Source: Branchiostoma floridae
Lineage: Eukaryota > Chordata > Leptocardii > Amphioxiformes > Branchiostomatidae
Assembly (NCBI RefSeq): GCF_000003815.2
Contig: NC_049981.1
Location: forward strand, 309,221-335,121
DNA: 25,901 bases
Direction: 5' to 3'
A model generated the notes under the pieces. The model had not been told where the DNA came from and searched no databases. It saw only the letters and a program-made list of their open reading frames with translations. The translations under genes were made by a program, and so were the position numbers. Within the stretch, counting starts at the first letter, position 1. Every line of letters starts with the position of its first letter. Shown in pieces: positions 17,200 to 25,901 of the stretch.

Positions 17200-19135
17200 C
17201 AAGTGCATCGGTGTGTCGGTGGGGCAATGAGTACAAGTCGGACATAAATCTTTCCTATATAAGTGTCGGCAAGTTAGTGAGCGTCTTCTTTTAATAGAAT
17301 TATACAAACAGAAAAAAAGATCACATTTAGACAAGCGCCGTGTGTGAATATTATAGCAAATGTATAGATATACAGATTTTATTTGTCCGTAGGATTTATA
17401 TTGCGAGTCGAGCGTCGTTAGTGGAAAAAATCGTCCATGTACGTCCTGTGTTTCGGCAACATAACAGATCATAATATGCTCGCCATCAAGCGTCAGTCTA
17501 TAGGGAAAACTGTTGAGCATCCGCCAGGGAAATCGCCTGGGTGTCGACAAGACAACAAGCGTCAACCGGGGAAAATCTTCGAGGTGACTCCCCTGTGTTC
17601 TGGCAGGGTAAGGAGAGTTAGCCGGTCCAAAAGATCGTCTCGGTGACTACATAGGGTCATACGTGTAAGTCGGATAAAAATCGCCGAGGTTCCTACCCAG
17701 TATTTTGATGTGTCCGTAGAATAAGGCACGTACGCGGGGGAAAAATCGTCGAGGTTTTTCCTTGTGTCTCGGCAGGTCGGTGAGTGGCAGCCGAAGAAAA
17801 TCATCGAGAGTCGTCCCCTATGTTACGTTTCGGCAGGGCAGCGAGCATCAGGCGGGGAAATCGTCAAGGTGTGCCCTCTGTGTGTCGACAGGACCGCGAG
17901 CGGCAGCCGGGGGAAAATCGTCAAAGTGTACCCCGCGTGTCGAAAGGACCACGAGCGGCAGCCGGGGGAAAATCGTCGAGGTGTGCCCCGTATGTCGACA
18001 GGACCGCGAGCGGCAGCCGGGAAAAATTTTCGACGTTTAAGACCATACATGGAAGCCAAAAAAGGCGTCTCAATCATTTAATGCGCCATGTTCGGCTACC
18101 CGGCACAGATCACAACTCGTGCTTGTAAATTAGCTGGTATGGGACAAACATAAACCTGCGCTAAAATGCATGTGCCATGTTATACTTTGATTGAACGCAA
18201 ACCCTAGCCGAAAAAGTTTAATATGAAAGAGAATGGTGTCGAAAAAACGCTACTTGGGTGCACAAGAACTAGAAGCGGAGAAAAATCGCCGAGTTGTCTC
18301 CCCTGTGTTTCGGTACGATAGGGAATGTATGCCGGAAAGATAACGAGTGTTAACCGAAGAAAATCCCCGAGACTAGTCCCTTATGTGCCGGCAGGGCAGG
18401 AAGTGTCAGCCGAGGAAAATCGTCGAGGTGTGCCCCCTGTGTACCAGCAGAATAGCGAGCGTCAGCCGGCAAAATCGCCGAGGTGTGCCCCCTGTGTGTC
18501 GGCAGGACTGGCGGCGTCAACCGGGGAAAATTGTCGAGGTGTGTCCCCTCTGTGTCGGCAGGACTAGCAGCGTCAACCGGGGAAAATTCTCGAGGTGACG
18601 TGTGCCCTCTGTGTGCGGCAGGACAGCGAGTGCCAGCCAGGAAAAAATCGTCGAGGTGTGCCCCTATGTGTCGCAAGACAGGACAGCGAGCATCATCCGG
18701 CAAAAATCGCCGAGGTGTGCTCCATGTGTGCGGGCAGGACAACGAGCTTCAGCCGGGGAAAAGCCGTCGAAGTGCGCCTCCTGTATGTCGGCAGGACTCC
18801 GAGCGTCAGCCGTAGAAAAATCGTCGAGGTGTGCTCCATGTGTGCGGGCAGGACAGCGGGCTTCAGCCGGGGAAAAGTCGTCGAAGTGCGCCTCCTGTAT
18901 GTCGACAGGACTGCGCGAGCGTCAGCCGTAGAAAAATCGTCGAGGTGTGTCTCATGGGTGTCGGCAGGACAGCGAGCGCCAGTCAGTAAAAATCGTCGAG
19001 GTTTGCCCCCTGGTGTCGGCAAGATAGTAAGCGCCAGGCGGAAAAATCGTCGGAATGTGCCCCCTTATGTGTCGGCAGGACAGCGAGCGACAACCAAAGA
19101 AAATCCTTGTGTGTCCACAGTACAACGGACCGTGA
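17200..19135. repeat. CpG-rich minisatellite, ~57-bp unit, ~25-30 diverged copies in two blocks
   Basis: The word GTCGGCAGGAC, followed by GCGAGCGTCAGCCGG and AAAATCGTCGAGGTGTGCC, recurs about every 56-60 bp. Clear examples lie near 18498, 18554, 18612, 18729, 18787, 18845 and 19071. The block at about 17200-18045 is more degenerate at its left end. A second block runs from about 18281 to 19135. Long open frames in several frames on both strands (for example 18595-19209 on +) arise because the unit is near 57 bp (19 codons) and poor in stops. They are Arg/Ser/Cys-rich repeats with no domain. Confidence 0.85.
18046..18280. repeat. Higher-order repeat block, copy 1 (~230 bp)
   Basis: Shares long stretches with 19252-19480, including TGCGCCATGTTCGGCTACCC, GCTTGTAAATTAGC and AAGTTTAATATGAAAGAGAA. 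It separates the two blocks of the 57-bp minisatellite. Confidence 0.85.
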
Positions 19136-19251
19136 AATGCGTCCTTTGTCGTGTACGATCTTCTAAGATTTGTCGGGAAAAACATCGCGATCGTCTACCC
19201 TTGAGATAGCTTATTTGGCAGGACTACATCTGCAGTTTGACACATTGCATA

Positions 19252-19480
19252 GACGAGAAAAAGAGCGTCCCTATCGTTTATTGCGCCATGTTCGGCTACC
19301 CAGCATAGACCTCAACTTGCGCTTGTAAATTAGCGGGTATTGGACGTACATAAACTTTCTATAAAATACACTTTTCACATTATAAGTTGACTGGGCGCAA
19401 AACCTAGCCGACAAAAAGTTTAATATGAAAGAGAATGGTGTCAAAGAAACGCTACTTGAGTGCGAAAGAACCAGAACTTG
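19252..19480. repeat. Higher-order repeat block, copy 2 (~230 bp)
   Basis: Second copy of the block at 18046-18280, offset by about 1.2 kb and in the same orientation. It follows the second minisatellite block and so completes a two-unit higher-order repeat. Confidence 0.85.
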
Positions 19481-20655
19481 GTGTTCAATTAAAACAACAT
19501 AATGGAGACGACTAAGAAAACTGTCGTACATTCAGTAAACAATACATATATTGTCACAGTTTACTTTACTCACGGTTGTGGGGTGTTGGGCTGTCTTGAT
19601 CGGTATCCCGTACGGATGTGCAGGTGAAGGTGCGATGGGTGCTCGGACAAGCGTCGGGTCAGGCCGAGGTTCTCCGATCCTTCCGACCCACGTCGTGCGT
19701 ACTGTCGTCTGTCGTGCGACGGTTGGTGAAGTTGTTGGGGTAGGGACGTTTCTCGGCTGATCTCCCCGGCGTGGTCTGCCGCAAACCGCTGATTTGTCGG
19801 CCTTTTCTAGCCTCAATCCCCGGTGTACGCCCCCGACAAACGATACATCATCCCATCTCAAGATGACAGGTCTGGATGACATCACGGTTTCCTCGAGCAG
19901 GTGCGTGGTCGGAGTTTGCTAGTCTCTATCAGACTCTTGAGATGGTCGGAAGAAGAAAAACCTGACCAAATAAAGGGGAATATTTAACAAGAGAAGTTAG
20001 CGGACCGTACAAGGTCCAACTGACCACTAGAACATCTCTAGCCGGCCCACTTTCTTCATTCGCGTTGTTTGTTGATTTTCACACTGTCTTGCCTCTAGAG
20101 GAGTCTGATGGAGACTACCAATCTAGTATGCAGGAATGTGGCATACGTGAGCGTTGGGGTTGAGCGTTGGAGTTGAGCCAGGTCGGAGGTAACAAAAAAA
20201 TAAAGGTCATTGCGTGGGTGCTTGTTCTACGTAGATGATTAGTTTAATCGCTTTTTAATCGTTCTGTTTATCTCATAAGTCCGTGAAGAAACATTGATGC
20301 CATCAACCAAACATGTCGAATAAGTCTTTAAAACTTGCGCTTCTTACGCGTCTCAAATGTAGTCTCCGCATTTTCTGTGGGGAGGATAGCAAATATAGCG
20401 GAGATGACTAAAAACTATATTCTCCAAGCAGAGGTTGGAGCACTAGTAGCGGAGATATTGTAGTGGTCGGGATTTTTACCGGCTAGCTCCCCTCACCTCT
20501 ACCGCAAAACACACTACGGCGGGGCTATCCTTTCAAAATCCGTGATAGTACAATGTGAAGTTTTCCTGTGAAGCAAATAGTTTTACTGCCCAGATTTACG
20601 CGCATCCGGTACACAAGGAAGAATGTTCAGTGGGTCGTGGCCACATTTCATTAAT
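19481..20655. other. Intergenic sequence, no gene supported
   Basis: Mixed 1.2 kb. Open frames at 19532-19885 (-) and 19551-19760 (+) overlap each other; the + one lacks an ATG start and neither shows a domain. Two short stretches near 19735-19790 and 20465-20510 resemble each other (CGGCTGATCTCCCC versus CGGCTAGCTCCCCT, each followed by ACCGCAAA/GCCGCAAA), which hints at an old dispersed repeat. Confidence 0.4.
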
Positions 20656-20659
20656 ATAA

Positions 20660-22815
20660 CCCCAATATTTCACTTCTTACTAATGAATTAATGTGATAGA
20701 GGGGTGCTATCATATTTTTCTTACAAATAAATGCACAATCTTTCATCTCTTACTAATAAGATGTGATAGAGGCGTGTTATTTTTGACTAGATACACAATC
20801 TTTCTCCTCTTACAAGTAAAACAATGTGATAGGGGATTGCTATCATATATTTTTACTAAGAGACAATCTTTTTCTTTTTACTAGGGATTTAATGTGATAG
20901 AGGGGGTGCTATCACATGTTTCACTAATAAACACAATAATTTACCTTTTGTTAGTGAATTAATATGACACAGGTGTGCTATTACATTTTTTAAACTAATA
21001 AACACAACTAGTTTCCTCTAAGTAGTGAATTAATGTGATGAAGGGGTGCTATTACATTTTGTCACTATTAGACACACAATCGTTTACCTCTTATTAATGA
21101 ATTAATGTGATAGATTGGTGCTATTGCATTCGTTCACTAATAGACACAATCCTTTTCCTCTAAGTAGTGAATTAATGTGACAGCGGGGTGCTATCACATT
21201 TTCAACTAATAGAGTACACTTGTTTTCCTCTTACTAGTGACATAATGTGAAAGAGGAGTGCTATCACATTTTGTCACTATTAGACACAATCTTTTACCTC
21301 TTACTAGTGAATGAATATGATAGTGGGGTGCTATCACATTCTTAATAAAAATAACTAATAGACACAATTAATATTGTTTTCCTATTACTAATGAATTAAT
21401 GTAATAAAGGTGGTGCGTTTTCCAATAATAAACACAATTCGTTTCTTCTCACTAATGAATTACTGTTATAGAGGGGTGCTGTCACATTTTTCACTAATAC
21501 ACATGTATACACAATCCTTTTACCTCTTACTAGTGAAATAATGTGATAAAGCGGTGATATCACACTAACTAGTATATTAATGTGATAGAGGGGTGCTATC
21601 ATATTTATAACTATTAGAAACAATAATTTTTCTCTTTCTAGTGAAATAATGTGGTAGTGGAGAGCCATCACATTCGTTCACTAATAGACACAATCACATT
21701 TCTTCTTACTAGTGAATTAACGTGATATAGGGGTTGCCATCTCATTTTTTGACTAATAGACACTTTCGTTTACTCTTGATAGTAAATTAATGTGATAGAT
21801 GGATGCTATCACATTTTTTAAATAATAGATACATTCTTTTACTCTTACTAGTAAATTAATGTGATAAAGGTGTGTTATAACATTTTATAACTAATAGACA
21901 CACTCCCTTTCTTCTTACTAGTGAATAGACAGTTGCTATCACTTTTCTTAACTAATAGACACAATATTACCTCATATTAGGGAATTAATGTTATAAAGGG
22001 TGCTATCACATTGTTTTCACTAATAGACCCACAATCTTACCTGTGAAATAAGATGACAGCGGGTGCTTTCACATTCTTTAACTAATAGACACAATTGTTT
22101 TCTTCTTATTAGTGAATTAATGTGATAGAGGGGTGCTGCCACATTTTTCACTAATGGACACATTTATTTACCTGTTACTACTGAGTTCATGTGATAGAGG
22201 AGTGTTATCATGTTTTTTCTCCAATAGACATAATCCATTTCTTCTTACTAATAAATTTCTATTATAGTGGGGTATTATCACATTTTATAACTAAAAGACA
22301 TACTACCTTTTCTCTTACTAGTGATATAATGTAATAGAGGGGCGCTTTCGCATTTTATAACTAATAAACACAATCCCTTTTCTCTTACTAGTAAAATAAT
22401 GTAATAGTGGGGGGCTATCACATTTTATAACTAATAAACACAAGCCTTTTCTTTTACTAGTGAAATAATGTAATAAAGGGGTGCTATCACATTTTATAAC
22501 TAATAAACACAAGTCCTTTTTCTTACTAGTTAAATAATGTAATAGAGGGGTGCTATTACATTTTATAACTAACAAACACAAGCCTTTTCTTTTACTAGTG
22601 AAATAATGCAATAAAGGGGTGCTATCACATTTTATAACTAATAGACACAATCTTTTCCTCTTAATAGGAATTATTGTTATAGAGGGTGCTATCGTATTTT
22701 TTCACTAATAGACAAACGGCCTTTTATCTCTTACTGGTGAATTGATGTGATAAAGGGGTGCTATCACATTTTGTCACTAATAGACACACAATCGTTTACC
22801 TTTTACTATAGGATA
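20660..22815. repeat. Satellite array of ~31 hairpin-forming units, ~70 bp each
   Basis: Each unit carries TGTGATAG, a loop of about 7 nt (AGGGGTG), and CTATCACA. This inner stem is extended by TACTAGTGAATTAA on the left and TTTTTTCACTAATA on the right, which gives an almost perfect stem of about 22 bp. Units are joined by an 18-20 bp spacer (ACACAATCTTTTCCTC-like). The GGGTGCTAT core recurs from about 20701 to 22755 at a mean spacing near 69 bp. Copies are diverged, with the most uniform stretch at 22300-22650, where the minus strand shows an in-phase 23-residue peptide repeat that I do not consider a gene. Confidence 0.9.
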
Positions 22816-23668
22816 GAATGTAATCAAATTTATCCATTGGATGAAAGCACACATGCCCCCACCCCCCATACCAAAAGTTAGCTATCGTAGGCGATCGCAC
22901 GACGTACGTGGCCGCATGAAAGTCCGAATGTATGCAAGGGAATGTTCTCGAAGTCTGCAAAGACAATACCCTTGCAAACCAACAAAGCGACTGAAGTGTA
23001 AAACTGACTGTTTATTCAAATCGATGACTTCATATTTTGCAGACAAGTTCTTCTGTCGACCTGTTCATGTGTGAAAATGTTTCTCGCTTCAGTGCATGAG
23101 AGAACAACGTAACGTATTCAAAAACAATCAAGTGGTGTCAATAGCTAAGAAAATAACAAAGGGGTAAACATTGAAAACGTCTCTTTGAAAGGAATCCCAT
23201 TTCTTTACACATGTACTGTTGCGTTATCAACTAAAATTTGGAGAAGGGTTCATTATCGATTAAGAGAGCATCACAGCATTGGCCGCCCAAACCAGGTATG
23301 GTGTATCACATCACCCTGAGTTTGGCACATTATAATTACTCGTATCTAGCTATAGAATTCTACACAATAGAAATACAATAGGACTTCATACGGTGCCTTG
23401 GTTTGGAAATACTTCAACACATTGTATAAACAAGCACCACTTTCAATATCAGTGATCAAAGTGTATAAAAAACGATGATTCTTCACGGAGACGCAGGGTA
23501 ACGAAGAACAAAAGAACAACAGAAGACCTTGTTAACAGCGGTTTTATGTAAAGCGTCTCTCTCGGGAACATAGGAATGACTTAATGTGACCGAAGAACTT
23601 TATTCTAGTTATAATTGAGGGCCCATTTTTCCCAAAACCACAAATAATGTCGGTGACGGCAACCAGAC
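22816..23668. other. Intergenic sequence, no gene supported
   Basis: About 850 bp. A 77-codon frame at 22841-23074 (+) is Arg/Lys-rich with no recognisable domain, signal peptide or splice context, so it is not called. Confidence 0.4.
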
Positions 23669-23896
23669 ATGTCCGATATCAGACGCAGGGCCACACAAAC
23701 AAGATACAACTGGTCACGTATCTGCACGTTCAGACGCCAGGTGGGCGAGACAGAGCTGTATCAAAGGGTCAATAGGTTAGCGTCAGAGCCTCGGGATGTA
23801 GCTAAAAGGAGGGAGTGTGATAATGCCACTATTGTTGTGAGAGAGGTTATTGACATTCAAGATGATAATCATTATGATAACCAACCAAGCATGTGA
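23667..23896 (+). CDS. Doubtful terminal exon of an unidentified gene
   Basis: An open frame of 75 codons from 23669 follows an acceptor-like site (CAACCAG|AC ending at 23666) and a pyrimidine-rich stretch (CATTTTTCCC near 23620). It ends at a TGA (23894-23896) that overlaps an AATAAA (23896-23901). The peptide is hydrophilic: Arg-rich at first, then acidic, ending DIQDDNHYDNQPSM. That composition suits a cytoplasmic tail, and YDN would fit a Grb2-type SH2 ligand (Y-x-N). I do not recognise a family and see no upstream exon in the window. It may be chance. Confidence 0.22.
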
Positions 23897-23943
23897 ATAA
23901 AGTTGTCCAAAACTTTAATTTCTTTCGTTAAAAACATCCATAC

Positions 23944-24275
23944 GTTTCCCGTTATTGCCCTGGTAAAAAGAGCATTAAAGAGACAAAGTTACTCTCAACA
24001 TTAGTGATTCTAGAGTATCTGCACAATACTTGATTGTAGATACATGATTCTATAAAACTAGTACAATACAGAGTCAAAGCATTAAAAGCTGCTCTTTTGT
24101 TTCCCGTTATTGCCCTGGCAAAAAGGAGCATTAAAGAGACACAGTTCCTCTCAACATTAGTGATTTTAGAGATTTAGGTATCTGCACATTACTTAAAGAC
24201 AACGAAATCGATAGATATATTATTCTATAACTTTGTCAAACTAGTGCAGTACAGAGTCAAAATATTGAAAATCTG
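23944..24275. repeat. Tandem duplication, 155-bp offset
   Basis: TTTCCCGTTATTGCCCTGG occurs at 23945 and again at 24100. Both copies continue through AGCATTAAAGAGACA, CTCTCAACATTAGTGATT, GTATCTGCACA and ACAGAGTCAAA. The second copy carries small insertions. No coding frame is present. Confidence 0.8.
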
Positions 24276-24890
24276 CAACTTTGCAAACTGTTCTCTCACA
24301 AACTCATTTCTCTTCATATTCCACTTAATTGTAGTCTAACGTATTGATCACTCTCAACGACACATGCATGAAAGTCTTTTCAAATTTAATCTTCTATCCG
24401 AGATGATCGCTCCATATATCAAAAGAACCATTTGTATCTTTAGTGAATGGGTTGTGATAGAATCACTTAAGAGCAAATGTCTGTAAGGATCAAACAATGG
24501 TGGCAAAGGTCAAAAAATAGATTTGGCTCATATTTTGCACAGTGATAGTACTTGGTCCACAACCCCTCAAAATAGCTTTCTTTTAGATCAAAACTCCTTG
24601 TTGCCATGGTAACGGGCAAACAAAGTTTTCTGGCCATTTTTCCCAATTTTCGCATCTCAAAAACACAGAAATCAGCATATTTTACGGCACTGTCTCGGCA
24701 ACACCTTTAAACCTATCATCAAAACAAAACAAGATATGAATAGACCAACATTTTGGCTTTTTAAAAATTGTTGTGAAATTTCCAAAGTCGTACATTTTCG
24801 TTCTTGGGCAGCCTGAAAACAGTGCAATGTTTCAAGCTTCAAAAAAATTTGATTTTTGGCCCAACTTTGTAACGCTATAAGTGCCAAGCT
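24276..24890. other. Non-coding sequence upstream of the 185-bp repeat
   Basis: About 600 bp without a supportable gene. It contains the X-box-like palindrome at 24600-24613. Confidence 0.4.
24600..24613. promoter_or_regulatory. Perfect palindromic X-box (RFX-type) site
   Basis: GTTGCCATGGTAAC is a 14-bp perfect palindrome that matches the consensus for RFX-family factors (GTNRCC followed by RGYAAC). RFX sites of this form drive ciliary and other genes in animals. No gene start is visible within several hundred bases, so function is unproven. Confidence 0.4.
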
Positions 24891-24899
24891 GGTAATTTT

Positions 24900-25570
24900 T
24901 TTGGCTTGAAATTTGTACCATATATAGATCCTTAGAATATCTATCAAATGCAATGTTGAAAGTTTGGAGTCTTGTTTGGTTGTCACGTGACTGTCCCCTA
25001 AAGTAGGCCACTTTTTGTGTTTGGCGAAAATTGTGAACTTTAGCCATGTTTGAAGTACGCTACGTGACGAAGTAAACAAGGATTCTTATTCAACTTCTGA
25101 TCAAATGTACATCTATGTATTTTCTATCAAATGAATGCTTGTAGAGTTTCGGGTCTTGACGTTTAGTTACGTGGTTGTCCCTCAAAGTAGGCCATTTTTT
25201 TGCATTTGACGAAAATTGTGAATTCTAGCTTTGATCAAAGTACGCTGGGTATCAAAGTGAACAAGAATTCTTATTCAACTTCAAGTCAAATGTACATCTA
25301 GGTATTGTCTATCAGATGAATGCTTGCAGAGTTGCAGATCATGACTTTTAGTCACGTGGTTGTCCCTGAAAGTAGGTCAAATTTTGCTTTTGGCCAGAAA
25401 TCACCATATAGGGCTGTAGTTAAATCTGTCGAATTGGGGAACTGAAATACTTTACTGGCACTGACTCTGATTATGTGTAGCCCTTAACATTGTCTGTTGA
25501 ATGAGTGTTAGTAAGGCTTGGGGTCGTCTTTCTTTGCGGTGCAGTTGCTCCCTAAAGTAGGGCAGATAGT
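24900..25570. repeat. Tandem repeat, ~185-bp unit, about 3.5 copies
   Basis: The landmark AAAGTAGG(C/T/G)C recurs at about 25000, 25184, 25369 and 25553, a period of 184-185 bp. Shared neighbours are GTCACGTGGTTGTCCCT, GACGAAAATTGTGAA, ATTCTTATTCAACTTC and AAATGTACATCTA. The first and last copies are the most diverged. Minus-strand open frames at 24672-25079 lie partly in this array and show no domain. Confidence 0.85.
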
Positions 25571-25800
25571 TAGCTAAATGCTGTTAGGAGGTTCTGTTAC
25601 TTTAGAGAAGATGCCTCTTGAACAGTTTCTTTCTTTTAACATTGTCAATGTCCAATGCATATCATATTGGTACTACAATGACCGATAATGGGCTTACAGT
25701 GTTAAATTAAAGCTTAATTAAGCGATGACTCTGTTATAATTGTAAATATCAATTTTGATAATGTAACTAAGATGTCGTTTTAAATTCAGCTATGTTCTAT
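25571..25800. other. Spacer between direct and inverted 185-bp copies
   Basis: About 230 bp of AT-rich sequence with no gene or repeat that I can support. Confidence 0.4.
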
Positions 25801-25802
25801 AA

Positions 25803-25901
25803 TGCGCTAAAATTCACAATTTTTGTCGAGCACATAAGGTGACCTGGCTCCAGGGACAACCATGTGACTAATTGTCATGACCCGAAACTCGACAAGCATT
25901 T
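25803..25901 (-). repeat. Inverted copy of the ~185-bp unit, cut by the window edge
   Basis: Read on the minus strand, this gives AAATGCTTGTCGAGTTTCGG, TCATGACAATTAGTCACATG and GTTGTCCCT, then after a diverged stretch GACAAAAATTGTGAATTTTA. That is the order found in the direct copies at 25130-25230. It continues beyond the window. Confidence 0.8.

Noticed and set aside
17764-19209. Long Arg/Cys/Ser-rich open frames in the 57-bp minisatellite
   Set aside because: Several frames on both strands are open together, the peptide period equals the DNA period, and no domain or signal peptide is visible.
19551-19760. + strand frame resembling a signal peptide (LLTVVGCWAVLIGIPYGCAG)
   Set aside because: It starts at TTG, not ATG, overlaps an equally open minus-strand frame, and has no downstream exon that I can connect.
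22318-22650. Minus-strand 110-codon frame with a 23-residue peptide repeat
   Set aside because: It is the in-phase translation of the hairpin satellite. Only a few units keep the frame.
20660-22815. CRISPR-like pattern of palindromic repeats and short spacers
   Set aside because: The spacers are copies of each other and not unique, the repeats are diverged, there are no cas genes, and the window is eukaryotic. It is a tandem satellite.
22841-23074. 77-codon Arg/Lys-rich frame
   Set aside because: No recognisable domain, splice site context or regulatory signal; length is within chance expectation.

Overview
The window is eukaryotic: it holds one multi-exon gene with canonical GT-AG introns, a LINE, long tandem satellite arrays, and two 100-N assembly gaps (11302-11401 and 14100-14199). 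The gene encodes a mosaic extracellular protein built from olfactomedin, thrombospondin type 1, fibronectin III and ZP modules. That mosaic, together with the dense minisatellites, suggests an invertebrate deuterostome, most likely amphioxus (Branchiostoma). The species call is an inference from gene style, not a match.

Layout. 1-810: about 190-bp tandem repeats, then short inverted copies of one of their motifs. 900-3440: pyrimidine-rich minisatellite, about 130 bp per unit. 3972-4186: a long hairpin (foldback) element. 4187-6370: AT-rich non-coding DNA with a degenerate repeat at about 5300-5720. 6556-16472: the single well-supported gene, on the minus strand. 17200-19480: a CpG-rich, roughly 57-bp minisatellite arranged as a higher-order repeat with a roughly 220-bp block. 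20660-22815: about 31 tandem copies of a roughly 70-bp unit, each an almost perfect hairpin. 22816-25901: non-coding sequence with a 155-bp duplication, a roughly 185-bp tandem repeat with an inverted copy at the window edge, a perfect palindromic X-box-like site, and a doubtful terminal exon.

The gene. I could join 13 coding exons with compatible phases at every junction: 2592 nt, 863 codons plus stop. Domain order is signal peptide, olfactomedin (OLF), TSP1, TSP1, FN3, ZP-N, ZP-C, RRRR furin-type site, transmembrane helix, 41-residue cytoplasmic tail. The OLF, TSP1 and FN3 modules are each one exon with symmetric 1-1 phase, as in exon shuffling. ZP modules normally polymerise into extracellular filaments after furin cleavage, so the protein is probably a secreted or shed filament-forming matrix protein that displays OLF, TSP1 and FN3 modules. 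I know of no described protein with this order. The assembly gap in intron 2 could hide further in-frame TSP1 exons.

A 5'-truncated L1/Tx1-type LINE with frameshifts lies antisense in the 2.2-kb intron between ZP exons 6 and 7. Almost all other long open frames in the window are by-products of stop-poor tandem repeats and are not called as genes.
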